DNA of 52,352 nucleotides from an uncultured Prevotella sp. (GTDB lineage Bacteria > Bacteroidota > Bacteroidia > Bacteroidales > Bacteroidaceae). Numbering within the stretch: position 1 is the stretch's first letter; each line of letters opens with the position of its first letter. The stretch lies in assembly GCA_900319905.1 (NCBI GenBank), contig ONQB01000022.1:1-52352 (forward strand), read 5' to 3'. The position numbers were made by a program, and so were the translations under genes. A model generated the notes under the pieces. That model ran no database searches. It worked only from the letters and a program-made list of their open reading frames with translations, and had not been told where the DNA came from. Positions 24,321 through 33,364 of this stretch are shown piece by piece.

Positions 24321-26354
24321 CTACTTGCACAAGAATTTCTTGGCTTTCTTCACAACAACACCACGATAGCTGTTGTTCACTGGCAGTCCAGTGAGGGTAT
24401 AGGACGGCGATGTCGTCGTGTTGTCAATATGAGCAAGTCCTATGCCCGATGGCGAAACGAGGCTCACCAACAGGCGTGTCGCGCTGAGGCGTCGCACAGC
24501 CAACTCATATTGTCGGCCTCCCTCGTCCTGCAGGTCAATGGTCGTGGGCAATACGCCGTCGGTCTTCTCCACAACAAAACTCATATTCCAGTTACGCTCA
24601 ATGTCTGTCTTTTTCACATGGAGAGTAAGGTGAGAGAGCGAGTCGTTGGTCTCATAGGAGAAGGTGAGCTCACGACGTGCCTCCCAGAAGTCACCATAGT
24701 CCTCAAAATTGAACAGTCCTACGGCGCTTCGGTCCATCGAGTCCACCAACATCTTTTCGGCCTCCATCTTCCACTCTCTGTTGGGATGAATCAGCACCAC
24801 AGCGGGTGCGTAGTTACGGCGCAGTTTGTTCAGGAGAGTAAGCCATACGGCCGGCTTCTGCCGCCAGTTGGTTGAGTCCATTTTTCCAGCTGCGGTATTG
24901 AAGACATCGGAGAAGTGAAGCGGAATCTGCAGCACGGTGGTCTGTCTGCCTGTCCAATCGTTCCGCTCGCGTTCAAAGAACGGGAACTCCGACAGCACCT
25001 CTGGCGACGTGTAGCACGACGAGAAGCTATAGCCACCCTCCGCCTCGGCCTCGGGAATATTGTCGTTGACGCAAAGGTGACCCGAACGGAATGAACGCAC
25101 CTGGTTGTTAAGGTCTGCTTGAAGAATCTGCTTAGACAACACCACTTCGCCCCAGGTCGACCCATCTGTGGTTATCTTGGTTTCCATATCATGATGGGGA
25201 TGATACGCCTCACGGGTGGTGACAGTGAGCGGGAAACGCTCCGTCCGGTTAAAGTCAGGGAAGTGTCCGATGGAGTGACTACCCACCGTATGACCAGCAG
25301 CCAACAGGAGCTTGGCTTTTGCAATGCTCGCGGAGTCGTAGAACGCTGACAGGTAGCCTTTGTCGCGATAGTAATGTACGGTGAGGAAAAAGTGGCTGTG
25401 CAGTCCGAGCCCAGCCTCATAGTCGGACATGAAATGCATGCTGTCATAGGCCGTACGCGAGTCGCAGTCGTGGGTGGGAATAAGCACGGACTCATAATTG
25501 CCCGGTATGGTATGCTTCCACACGGCCAGTCCACGCTGCCTCACCACTGCCGCACGTACGAACAACGGGAAGGCATCGGCTGAAGGCTCGTAGCCATTGC
25601 TTCCCACACGTTGCGCATGAAAATCTTTATTGAGTTGGTTGCGCTGGATGACGTCTCGCCAAGCCACACCAAACAGATACACTCTGCCCAGGCCCAAAGG
25701 ATGACAGGCCACCGCAGTCTCACCGTTACTGAACACCGCCATCGCCTGTGCCTCGCCAAGTTTGTAGCTGTATGTGGCAATTCCCTCAACGCCCATCCGG
25801 CCCAGCGAGACCGATTGTTCCTCAGGCGTGTCGACGTAAGCCAACTCATTCTTTCCCACGAGCAATGAGTCCCATCGGAAGGCCCAATTGTAACGGCTCA
25901 TCTCTACGGAGCGGATGCCATACAACGACTTTAAGGGTTCTTCAGCCACCTTGCAGGCGGGCGACAGGAATATGCCGCCTTGCCCTACCCATGCACGGAT
26001 AGCAGCAACCTCACCGGCCGTAAACGTCGAGTCGGTGACGGGAGAAGAGATAAGCAGGGCATCGCTCACCGACAGTGCAGAGTCGAGCGATGCGGTAACG
26101 GCAAACGGGAAACCGGCCAACTCGAGCATATAGCGTGCTGAATAGACATTGCGACCGGACGAACCATTCTCGTCCTCACCATTGCGCTGGGTGATGTCAA
26201 GCAACGTGACGGTCTTGGGCGACCGGCGCTGCGCCCGTCCGTTAAACGGCAGCATCAAGATAGCAATCAGCATAAGCAGAAGCGATCTCTCCACTGAAGA
26301 AAACATGGTTGATCGTGTAGTTAATATCGCATTCTTATCGTTCATTGTTCGCAT
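24321..26354 (-). CDS. Secreted NodB-type polysaccharide deacetylase-like protein
   Basis: A protein of about 677 residues with a hydrophobic export signal (LLLMLIAILMLPFNGRAQ). Residues about 45-260 look like a GATase/ThuA-like domain. The next region carries NodB motifs: IPTHDCDSRTAYDSM (Asp pair), HTVGSHSIGHFPDF (metal-binding His pair) and RSFRSGH. It ends in a divergent version of the C-terminal module seen in the B12 proteins (YTLTGLPV, SYRGVVV). I prefer the ATG at 26354 (MRTMNDK), since a near-consensus TGTCTTTG box at 26393-26400 lies above it; the ATG at 26306 would place the signal peptide at the very N-terminus. It may remove acetyl or other groups from a glycan; the substrate is unknown. 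Confidence 0.72.
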   Translation of the reverse strand: MRTMNDKNAILTTRSTMFSSVERSLLLMLIAILMLPFNGRAQRRSPKTVTLLDITQRNGEDENGSSGRNVYSARYMLELAGFPFAVTASLDSALSVSDALLISSPVTDSTFTAGEVAAIRAWVGQGGIFLSPACKVAEEPLKSLYGIRSVEMSRYNWAFRWDSLLVGKNELAYVDTPEEQSVSLGRMGVEGIATYSYKLGEAQAMAVFSNGETAVACHPLGLGRVYLFGVAWRDVIQRNQLNKDFHAQRVGSNGYEPSADAFPLFVRAAVVRQRGLAVWKHTIPGNYESVLIPTHDCDSRTAYDSMHFMSDYEAGLGLHSHFFLTVHYYRDKGYLSAFYDSASIAKAKLLLAAGHTVGSHSIGHFPDFNRTERFPLTVTTREAYHPHHDMETKITTDGSTWGEVVLSKQILQADLNNQVRSFRSGHLCVNDNIPEAEAEGGYSFSSCYTSPEVLSEFPFFERERNDWTGRQTTVLQIPLHFSDVFNTAAGKMDSTNWRQKPAVWLTLLNKLRRNYAPAVVLIHPNREWKMEAEKMLVDSMDRSAVGLFNFEDYGDFWEARRELTFSYETNDSLSHLTLHVKKTDIERNWNMSFVVEKTDGVLPTTIDLQDEGGRQYELAVRRLSATRLLVSLVSPSGIGLAHIDNTTTSPSYTLTGLPVNNSYRGVVVKKAKKFLCK

Positions 26355-26475
26355 AGTTGAAGACTCTATTACTAATCGATTGATGACCTTTGCAAAGACA
26401 CGCCATCTTATCATACGGCACAAGGCGGGACAAGCTGTACACGCCGCACATCGGCAATAGCCTGTTGCTTAGGCT

Positions 26476-28878
26476 TTATTTCAGGAACGCCTTGATTTGT
26501 TCAAGCGACTGCTGTTGCTCCTCGTACCTGAAGCCATGCCCAGCACCAGGAATGACGTGAAGTCGCGCATTCTTGTATAGCTTTACTGCCCGGCGCGTAT
26601 CCTTCATGGACACAACTGCATCGGCATCACCTTGAACTATGAGTACAGGCTTAGGGTATCGCTTGCAAGCCTTGAAGATATCTATGTTGCGCAACTGCAT
26701 GAAGAAACGCCGTCCTAACGGTACGTTCCACAGGCGTGTGGTATCGGGGATGTCTGTCACTTTCGGGTAGCGATGGTTCCAATTATCAGGAATACAAAGG
26801 GCTGGGAACACAAGAACCAATTTCGAAATCTGGTGCGGAATATGGGCTGCCGTCATGGCGGAGACAAAACCACCCTGACTCTCACCTATGAGTACGATAT
26901 GGTCAGCGTCTACATCAGGCTGCTGCCGAAAGTAACGCACGATAGCCTCAACGTCGCTTTGTTCATCAAGAACAGACATGTTCATCGTGTTGGCGTCGCT
27001 ACGGCTATAGACTGATCCACATGGGAAGTCGAATGCATAGCACTGGTAGCCAAGGTCGTTCAATGTCTTGAAATAGGAGTAACCGACAGCATGAGTCCCG
27101 TTGAAACCATGGGCAATAATAGCCACCGGTTGTTTACGTCCGGTATAACGTGGCTTGCTGAGGATGCCATAGATGTGCCGGTTGCCGTTTTCTATCCAGA
27201 AGCTCTCAAAGTTCTTGTTGGCCCGCTTGATGGCATCCACGAGCGCGGGCTGCACCCATTTCATGTCATGCGCACCGTCGTTGACATACATCGAGAAAGG
27301 TATGTCTTGAGTGCGAAAGGCTTTGGCCAAATCCATGTTTGCGCAAAGCGTAAAGTCGTGGTCGCCCACACGAATATTCCAGTCCACTTGCTTCCATGCC
27401 TTTACCTGTGCCTCACTACCGTTTTCCACGGTTGTAATGGGGTTGTTGTCGGCAATGGTTGTCTGGCGCCATTCAGCTGAAGGGTCATTCTTCAGGAAGT
27501 CAAGCGGCTGACGGCGCAGATACCCTGAGATGTCATAGACCATACTGAACTTTTCCGGATGGTGCACCCCATAGACGGTCGCGGCTCCGCCGCCCATGGA
27601 GAAACCGGCAATGGCACGGCCGCCCTTGTCAGTTCTCACGCGGTAAGTCTTTTCTATATATGGTATGAGCTCCTTGAAGAAATAATCCTCATACTGCCAG
27701 TCAGGTGCACCAGCCTTTCCTATAGTAGTATTGAAGTACATCATGTGCTGCCGATTACCCTCAGGACAGACGATAATCAAATCCTTGACAGCACCAGCAT
27801 CAATAAGGCTGTCGGTCACCTGGGAAAGATGGTTGAAATGCTCGAAGTCTGTATTCGAGCCGCCACCACCATGCATCAGGTAGAGCACAGGATAGCGTCG
27901 CAGTGAGTCACTCTCATAGCTACCGGGCAGATAGATGGAATAGTCGCGCTCCGTGATGCCATTCAGAAGTCTGCAAGGCATCTTCAGCGACAGGAACTTG
28001 CCCGGGTGCTGCTTGAAATTCTTGGCTTTCACCTCCCAACCTGGATAGTCTTTCAAGTCACCTTTCAAAAAGACATTGGCATTGCCCTTCTTCCCTTTCA
28101 ATTGCCAGTCGAGCCAATCAATAACCAAACGTGCGTAGTCACCACCATACTTCTCATGGTAAGTACCGCCGTGTCCGGAGGCTGGATGATTGGCGAGTGC
28201 CACCGGCACATGGTGGATTCTGGCGTAATCCATCTGAGCATTCTCGTAAGCCACGTCCTTCGGGCCGCCAACAACATAGAGTATGGGACCATGGACATTG
28301 GGCAACGACTCCTTGCTGGCTCCTGCCATCTCCATATCGCCCATCCCCGCGTTCAGCATCAGATATGTCTTCAGACGAGGGTCGGCTGCATTGGCAAGCA
28401 CCTGAGCCCCACCACAAGAGTGACCGGCTGCGGCAACTCTGTTGGGATCTACATTCTGATAATAGTCACTTCCCTTGGTGCGACTTTGTTCCACAATCCA
28501 ATCCAGACCACGCTTGAGTTCCGACGAGGCCGTGTGCCGCTCAGGACGGTCATTACGCTTGTCTTGCATTTCTCCCACAGCCACCACTACATATCCATGC
28601 GATGCTATCTCCGTGAGCATTCGCTCATAACCTATGCTTGTGTCAGAGCATCCGCCATTCCCAAACAGCAAAATGGGAACTGCTCCCTGACGGGCATGAG
28701 TGTACATAAAGTCCTTCGGACGATAGATGACAAAGTCGGGCAGACCCTCTTCTTTAACGGCTATTGCTTTGAACATGCCAGAGCCACCATCGTCTATGAC
28801 TTTGGTTTTGACAGGCCCGGCTGTCAAAGTTAGTACGCTCATTAGGAAAAATAATAAACTCAAGGCAATTCGTTTCAT
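26476..28878 (-). CDS. Three-domain secreted alpha/beta-hydrolase (esterase)
   Basis: An 800-residue exported protein (signal peptide MKRIALSLLFFLMSVLTLTAG) that contains three alpha/beta-hydrolase units, each with its own nucleophile elbow. Unit 1 has GHSCGG (dienelactone-hydrolase or chlorophyllase-like). Unit 2 has LYLMHGGGG and GFSMGG, like the esterase D / XynZ-type feruloyl esterases. Unit 3 has AIIAHGFNG and GESQGG, with a late Asp (VQGDADAVV) and His (GAGHGF), like cinnamoyl esterases. The likely job is removing ester-linked groups such as ferulate or acetate from plant polysaccharide. It has a promoter box at 28904. Substrates are inferred. Confidence 0.86.
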   Translation of the reverse strand: MKRIALSLLFFLMSVLTLTAGPVKTKVIDDGGSGMFKAIAVKEEGLPDFVIYRPKDFMYTHARQGAVPILLFGNGGCSDTSIGYERMLTEIASHGYVVVAVGEMQDKRNDRPERHTASSELKRGLDWIVEQSRTKGSDYYQNVDPNRVAAAGHSCGGAQVLANAADPRLKTYLMLNAGMGDMEMAGASKESLPNVHGPILYVVGGPKDVAYENAQMDYARIHHVPVALANHPASGHGGTYHEKYGGDYARLVIDWLDWQLKGKKGNANVFLKGDLKDYPGWEVKAKNFKQHPGKFLSLKMPCRLLNGITERDYSIYLPGSYESDSLRRYPVLYLMHGGGGSNTDFEHFNHLSQVTDSLIDAGAVKDLIIVCPEGNRQHMMYFNTTIGKAGAPDWQYEDYFFKELIPYIEKTYRVRTDKGGRAIAGFSMGGGAATVYGVHHPEKFSMVYDISGYLRRQPLDFLKNDPSAEWRQTTIADNNPITTVENGSEAQVKAWKQVDWNIRVGDHDFTLCANMDLAKAFRTQDIPFSMYVNDGAHDMKWVQPALVDAIKRANKNFESFWIENGNRHIYGILSKPRYTGRKQPVAIIAHGFNGTHAVGYSYFKTLNDLGYQCYAFDFPCGSVYSRSDANTMNMSVLDEQSDVEAIVRYFRQQPDVDADHIVLIGESQGGFVSAMTAAHIPHQISKLVLVFPALCIPDNWNHRYPKVTDIPDTTRLWNVPLGRRFFMQLRNIDIFKACKRYPKPVLIVQGDADAVVSMKDTRRAVKLYKNARLHVIPGAGHGFRYEEQQQSLEQIKAFLK

Positions 28879-28903
28879 ATTTGTTTTCTTTTAGTTCCAT
28901 CTG

Positions 28904-28911
28904 CAAAATTA
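28904..28911 (-). promoter_or_regulatory. Predicted -7 box of the esterase gene
   Basis: TAATTTTG on the minus strand matches TAnnTTTG, 25 nt before the start. The remaining 200 nt to the next gene hold no convincing gene. Confidence 0.55.
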
Positions 28912-29116
28912 CAAAAAAATATATGTCTGTATGTACGCTCACGTAACAAAGAGTTGAAATAACGTAAAGCCTGCCCGTCCAAGGCCTCACAACGTCTCTT
29001 CCGGTAATGGCGTACATGGTGAGTGTCGTAACAGCATAGGCACGAAAATCAATGCTGCCTTCCGCCGTCAATGAAGTGTTGACGTCAGAGGGCAGCAGCA
29101 AAACACATATAATTAG

Positions 29117-29971
29117 TTATTTAATCGTAGGCACGTTGAATTCCGTCACTTTAGAGATAGACTTGTCGCCTTGCACGACGCTCAGGCAAATCTTGGCCAC
29201 GCCGTCTTTCAGACGGTTGTCGGCCTTGACCAGAGCGGTATAGCGCACGCCGCTGTTAGGCTGCAACTGCTCCACATGCATATTGGGCGAGATGATGATA
29301 TGGCGGTTGTTATTGGCCTCTATCACCGTCGGCACAATGTCGTACAGCGTTTGTTTGCCCCGGTTGAAGATTTCGAAGATCACCTTGCACATCTCTCCGC
29401 GTTGTATCTTTCCATCCTGATTGTCATCGACGAAGCGTGCATTTTTGATCTCTATGTACGGAGTATACTTAAGATTGCCCGCTAAGTTTTCCACACTCGA
29501 CTGCATCGGCATTGAGACCGTAGGCTGCTGTGCACTGTAATTGCCCGTGTAGTCAGAACCGTTGAAGTTATAGATACGGTCATCTCCCCCGTTGTTGGGA
29601 TCGAAGACGGGACCTTGTTCTGATGACGCGGTATTGCTGTCGTAGCCCTGATAGCTGCCCTGCTGATTGCGCCGCTCACGTGCCGCCTGACGCTCTGCCT
29701 TGTCTTGACGGTATTGTGCCAGGTCGTCTTCGCGCTGTTGCTGCGCATGCTGGTCGGCAGCGTTGCCTACAGCAGCGCCAACGATGGCGCCACCCACCAT
29801 ACCGGCCAACGTGCCGACATCGGAGCCACGAGGGCCACCGGCGATTCCACCGATAGCTGAACCAAAGATACTTCCCAATGTGGTGCCCGTATAGGCACCC
29901 ATTCCGGTATAAGTGTCGCAACTGCTCAACAAGAACAATGCCGACATCACGACAACCAATGACTTTTTCAT
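29117..29971 (-). CDS. Glycine-zipper lipoprotein
   Basis: A 284-residue lipoprotein. The start at 29971 (MKKSLVVVMSALFLLSSC) gives a clear lipobox with Cys18; the frame upstream to 30025 is not needed. Residues 22-75 form a glycine-zipper segment (TGTTLGSIFGSAIGGIAGG and GTLAGMVGGAIVGAAVGNA) like SlyB/Omp-type membrane-spanning zippers. A polar Gln-rich linker follows. The C-terminal 110 residues form a beta-rich domain (ENLAGNLKYTPYIEIKNARFVDDNQDGKIQ). Probably envelope-associated. The function is unknown. Confidence 0.78.
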   Translation of the reverse strand: MKKSLVVVMSALFLLSSCDTYTGMGAYTGTTLGSIFGSAIGGIAGGPRGSDVGTLAGMVGGAIVGAAVGNAADQHAQQQREDDLAQYRQDKAERQAARERRNQQGSYQGYDSNTASSEQGPVFDPNNGGDDRIYNFNGSDYTGNYSAQQPTVSMPMQSSVENLAGNLKYTPYIEIKNARFVDDNQDGKIQRGEMCKVIFEIFNRGKQTLYDIVPTVIEANNNRHIIISPNMHVEQLQPNSGVRYTALVKADNRLKDGVAKICLSVVQGDKSISKVTEFNVPTIK

Positions 29972-29996
29972 AATTGCTCGTTTAAATAATCTGCTA

Positions 29997-30004
29997 CAAA
30001 AATA
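29997..30004 (-). promoter_or_regulatory. Predicted -7 box of the glycine-zipper gene
   Basis: TATTTTTG on the minus strand matches TAnnTTTG, 25 nt before the chosen start, which supports that start over the longer frame. Confidence 0.5.
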
Positions 30005-30085
30005 GGGGAAAAAAGCCAATAGCACTGGTTTTTTCTCCTATTTTAACGTAGGGATTTCCCTAAGATAGAGCGCAGCAACCGGATG

Positions 30086-30514
30086 TCAAAGCGGTCTTCC
30101 CTCAAAATCCTCAATGATTTTACGCCATTCGGGGGTGAAAGGCACGGTTTTTTCCTCCTTCACATGGAACAGCACCATGATGGTCTGTCCCACGCATTTC
30201 ACCTCACCGTCCTTGGCACCAACAAGCCGTTGCTGGAACGTGAAACTGCTATGGCCGATGCGCACGATGGCGGACTCAACATTGACCAATTCCTCTCTGG
30301 TGAAGACTTGGTGCATGAAATCGGCCTCAAGGTGCACGGTGACGATGGCGCACTGATCAACAAGGTCGGGACATACCTTGCGAAAGTAATCCATCTTCGC
30401 CGTGTCATAGTATTGGAAGTACATAGTGTTGTTTACATGACCAAACGCATCGGCATCCATCCATCTGAGTTGGATGGGCATGACATGATGATATTCAATT
30501 TCAGGATAGCTCAT
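30086..30514 (-). CDS. Hotdog-fold acyl-CoA thioesterase (YbgC/4HBT type)
   Basis: A 142-residue cytosolic thioesterase. The family's active-site segment WMDADAFGHVNNTMYFQYYDTAKMDYF is near the N-terminus, with the catalytic Asp. It probably hydrolyses acyl-CoA thioesters. I start it at 30514 (MSYPEIEYHH), because a TACCTTTG box at 30539-30546 puts transcription after the alternative start at 30541. It follows the oxidoreductase operon on the same strand. The substrate is unknown. Confidence 0.86.
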   Translation of the reverse strand: MSYPEIEYHHVMPIQLRWMDADAFGHVNNTMYFQYYDTAKMDYFRKVCPDLVDQCAIVTVHLEADFMHQVFTREELVNVESAIVRIGHSSFTFQQRLVGAKDGEVKCVGQTIMVLFHVKEEKTVPFTPEWRKIIEDFEGRPL

Positions 30515-30538
30515 ACTTTCGATTTTATTAAGACTACA

Positions 30539-30546
30539 CAAAGGTA
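30539..30546 (-). promoter_or_regulatory. Predicted -7 box of the thioesterase gene
   Basis: TACCTTTG on the minus strand matches TAnnTTTG; it decides the start at 30514. Confidence 0.5.
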
Positions 30547-30592
30547 TGACATTTCACCGAGATACCGTTACTTTTAGTCTATAAACATTCAC

Positions 30593-31135
30593 CTACATTT
30601 CCTTAATTATCCTCTGTCCTTCTTCCACCGCCTTCATATTGAGCGGTATGAGATGATGGTGACGCTCGGGCAGTGTCTTGTAGAGTGCTTTCTGCAAGCC
30701 ATCGGTACTAACGATGGGACACACCTTGAGCAATCCTCCGAGCACAATCATGTTGAACACCTTAGCGTTCTGCATCTCGGCAGCTTTATCCATGGCATCA
30801 ATGCGGTAGATGGAGATGTCATCACGCTGTGGCCGTTGAGCAATGCCGTAGCCGTCGTAGATCAGTACACCTCCCGGCTTCACCTTGGGCATGAACTTGT
30901 CGAGTGAGGGTTGGTTGAGTACGATGGCGACATCGTACTGGCTGAGGATGGGCGACGAGATACGGCTGTCGCTCACGATAACCGTCACGTTGGCCGTTCC
31001 GCCACGCTGTTCCGGTCCGTAGGCAGGCATCCAGGTCACCTCCTTGCCCTCCATCAGTCCGGAATAAGCAAGAATCTTACCCATCGACAGCACTCCCTGG
31101 CCGCCAAAGCCCGATATAATAATTTCTTTCTTCAT
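30593..31135 (-). CDS. 2-oxoacid:ferredoxin oxidoreductase, gamma subunit
   Basis: A 180-residue subunit with the IIISGFGGQGVLSMGKILAYSG start and RGGTANVTVIVSDSRISSP, typical of the gamma subunit of pyruvate-, 2-oxoglutarate- and 2-oxoisovalerate:ferredoxin oxidoreductases. It binds part of the CoA/cofactor interface. It is the last gene of the operon, after the beta subunit. Whether the complex prefers 2-oxoglutarate or branched-chain 2-oxoacids cannot be told from this subunit. Confidence 0.9.
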   Translation of the reverse strand: MKKEIIISGFGGQGVLSMGKILAYSGLMEGKEVTWMPAYGPEQRGGTANVTVIVSDSRISSPILSQYDVAIVLNQPSLDKFMPKVKPGGVLIYDGYGIAQRPQRDDISIYRIDAMDKAAEMQNAKVFNMIVLGGLLKVCPIVSTDGLQKALYKTLPERHHHLIPLNMKAVEEGQRIIKEM

Positions 31136-31165
31136 TGTTTTCTGTTTAAGTCTTTCGTGACGAAG

Positions 31166-31954
31166 CTACTTCAGCCCTGTCGTATCCTTGAAGTCGCCTT
31201 TATGGTACTCCTCAAACATGTACTGCCTCATCCACTCGTTGGCCTTGACGGGTGACAGATGCCAGCCGCTACTGCACGTGGAGACGATTTCGACAAGCGA
31301 CGAACCAAGTCCTTTCATCGATGCCTCAAAAGCCTTGCGGATGGCTTTCTTGGCTTTGGCGATCGAGGCGACGGTGTCGACACTCTGACGTGTCACATAG
31401 CAGGTGCCACGCAAGTGGGCTGCCAACTCGGTGATGTTGAGCGGATAGCCATGCAGTTCTGGGTCGCGGCCATAAGGACAGGTGGTCGTCTTCTGTCCTA
31501 TCAGCGTGGTTGGGGCCATCTGTCCACCCGTCATACCATAGATGGCATTGTTGATGAAGATAATGGCGATATGCTCTCCCCGGTTGAGTGCATGGATGGT
31601 CTCGGCCGTACCAATACACGCAAGATCACCGTCGCCCTGATAAGTAAACACCAGGCGGTCGGGCCACAGCCGTTTGATACCCGTTGCTACTGCGGGAGCC
31701 CTGCCATGAGCGGCCTCCTGCCAGTCGATGTCAATATAGCGGTAAGCGAAAACCGCACAACCTACGGGCGACACGCCGATAGCCTTGTCTTCCATGCCCA
31801 TGTCGGCGATGACCTCTGCCACCAGCTTGTGTACCACACCATGGCTACAGCCCGGACAATAGTGCATCGGCACGTCATTCATCAGTACCGGTTTCTGATA
31901 GACCTTGTTCTCCGGCGCAATGATCTTGTTTCTCTCTATATCTTCAGTTGTCAT
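31166..31954 (-). CDS. 2-oxoacid:ferredoxin oxidoreductase, beta (TPP) subunit
   Basis: A 262-residue subunit that binds thiamine pyrophosphate and an iron-sulfur cluster. Visible motifs are CPGCSHG near residue 34, TYQGDGDLACIGTAE (TPP/magnesium motif) and FINNAIYGMTGGQ. It overlaps the alpha subunit by 11 nt. Reaction: oxidative decarboxylation of a 2-oxoacid to acyl-CoA with reduction of ferredoxin, in the cytosol. Confidence 0.93.
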   Translation of the reverse strand: MTTEDIERNKIIAPENKVYQKPVLMNDVPMHYCPGCSHGVVHKLVAEVIADMGMEDKAIGVSPVGCAVFAYRYIDIDWQEAAHGRAPAVATGIKRLWPDRLVFTYQGDGDLACIGTAETIHALNRGEHIAIIFINNAIYGMTGGQMAPTTLIGQKTTTCPYGRDPELHGYPLNITELAAHLRGTCYVTRQSVDTVASIAKAKKAIRKAFEASMKGLGSSLVEIVSTCSSGWHLSPVKANEWMRQYMFEEYHKGDFKDTTGLK

Positions 31955-33035
31955 GTTGTTCCAATCTTGCTATTAGTTCGTCTACTATTTCCGCAGGCTC
32001 TGGCACGATACCGCCCAGTCGGCCAAAGTGGCTGACGGGTGCCAGGCCGTCTACAGCCAGCCGCACGTCCTGTATCATCTGTCCGGCATTGATCTCTGCC
32101 ACCAGTATATGTCGCTTGCCCCGTGCCATCTCAGCGAGAGCCTTGCTGGGGAATGGCCACAGGGTGATGGGACGGAACAGTCCGGCCTTGATGCCCTGCT
32201 CACGGGCCAGCTCTACACTCTTCTCGGCAATGCGCGCCGCACTGCCAAATGCCACTATCAAGCAGTCGGCATCGTCGCACTGCTCCGTCTCGTAGCGTAC
32301 TTCTTTCTGTTCGACCTCACGGTACTTTGCCTGCAGATGAAGGTTGCGCTGTTCCATAACCTCCGGCTTCAATTCGAGAGACGTGATGATGTTGGGACTA
32401 CGGTGATGCGTGCGTCCTGTCGTGGCCCACGGGCACTCTTTGAGGATCTGCTCCTCGGTGCGTCTTGGCTTTACCGGTGGCAGTGTCACCTTCTCCATCA
32501 TCTGTCCAATGACACCATCGCTGAGGATCATGACGGGATTGCGATAGCGGAAAGCCAGCGTGAAAGCCAGGTCGACGAAGTCGGCCATCTCCTGCACTGA
32601 GGCCGGTGCCAGCACGATGACATTGTAGTCACCATTGCCACCACCCCGTGTGGCCTGAAAATAATCGCTCTGACTGGGCTGGATGGTGCCCAGTCCGGGA
32701 CCACCGCGCTGCACGTTGACAATGACTCCGGGAATCTCAGCACCTGCCATATAGGCGATGCCTTCCTGCATGAGCGCAATGCCCGGGCTTGATGAGGTGG
32801 TCAGCACACGTTTGCCGGCGCCCCCACCGCCATAGAGCATATTGATGGAGGCCACCTCGCTTTCGGCCTGCACGACCACCATGCCCGTTGTTTCCCAGGG
32901 CTTGAGGGCAGATAAAGTCTCAATGATTTCCGTCTGGGGCGTGATGGGATAGCCGAAGAAGCCGTCGGCCCCACAGCGTATGGCAGCGTGGGCAAGTGCC
33001 TCGTTGCCTTTCATAAGGGTTACTTCCTGTTCCAT
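31944..33035 (-). CDS. vorB: 2-oxoacid:ferredoxin oxidoreductase, alpha subunit (VorB-like)
   Basis: A 363-residue subunit with the pyrimidine-binding/core domain: GNEALAHAAIRCGADGFFGYPITPQTEI, AESEVASINMLYGGGGAGKRVLT, and the QRGGPGLGTIQPSQSDYFQA motif. The sequence style is that of VorB (3-methyl-2-oxobutanoate dehydrogenase alpha subunit), so oxidation of branched-chain 2-oxoacids to acyl-CoA is likely, though 2-oxoglutarate is possible. It is 2 nt after the ferredoxin gene. Confidence 0.9.
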   Translation of the reverse strand: MEQEVTLMKGNEALAHAAIRCGADGFFGYPITPQTEIIETLSALKPWETTGMVVVQAESEVASINMLYGGGGAGKRVLTTSSSPGIALMQEGIAYMAGAEIPGVIVNVQRGGPGLGTIQPSQSDYFQATRGGGNGDYNVIVLAPASVQEMADFVDLAFTLAFRYRNPVMILSDGVIGQMMEKVTLPPVKPRRTEEQILKECPWATTGRTHHRSPNIITSLELKPEVMEQRNLHLQAKYREVEQKEVRYETEQCDDADCLIVAFGSAARIAEKSVELAREQGIKAGLFRPITLWPFPSKALAEMARGKRHILVAEINAGQMIQDVRLAVDGLAPVSHFGRLGGIVPEPAEIVDELIARLEQHDN

Positions 33036-33037
33036 GA

Positions 33038-33304
33038 TTACTTCGTATTTTTTTCGGCCGTCACGGGGTCAGCCACGTTAATTCTCTTGCGATACACCGT
33101 GATACAACCGTCGGGACAGACAATGCCACAAGAGGCACAGCCTATACAATCGGCCGGCCGCACTGCCTCCACATAAGGATAGCCATGGGCATTGACCTTG
33201 CGGGCAGCTAAGTCGATGACCTGCTTGGGGCATGCCACCACACACAGCGTGCAACCTTTACAGCGGTCGACATCCACTACAATGGCACCAATCGTTTTGT
33301 TCAT
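33038..33304 (-). CDS. Ferredoxin subunit of the 2-oxoacid oxidoreductase
   Basis: An 88-residue protein with two [4Fe-4S] motifs, CKGCTLCVVACP and CIGCASCGIVCP. It is the electron-transfer delta subunit of the complex. It starts the core of the operon and precedes the alpha subunit by 2 nt. Confidence 0.94.
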   Translation of the reverse strand: MNKTIGAIVVDVDRCKGCTLCVVACPKQVIDLAARKVNAHGYPYVEAVRPADCIGCASCGIVCPDGCITVYRKRINVADPVTAEKNTK

Positions 33305-33364
33305 AATTCTCTTATTGGGTTGAATGGTTGTTATTAGAAGGTCATCCCCGCCAATAATGGGCGG

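Noticed and set aside
28754-29101. A 115-codon minus-strand frame that begins in the gap after the glycine-zipper gene
   Set aside because: It runs into the start of the esterase gene in another frame and crosses that gene's promoter; its first 45 residues look protein-like, so a decayed gene fragment remains possible, but nothing was recognised.
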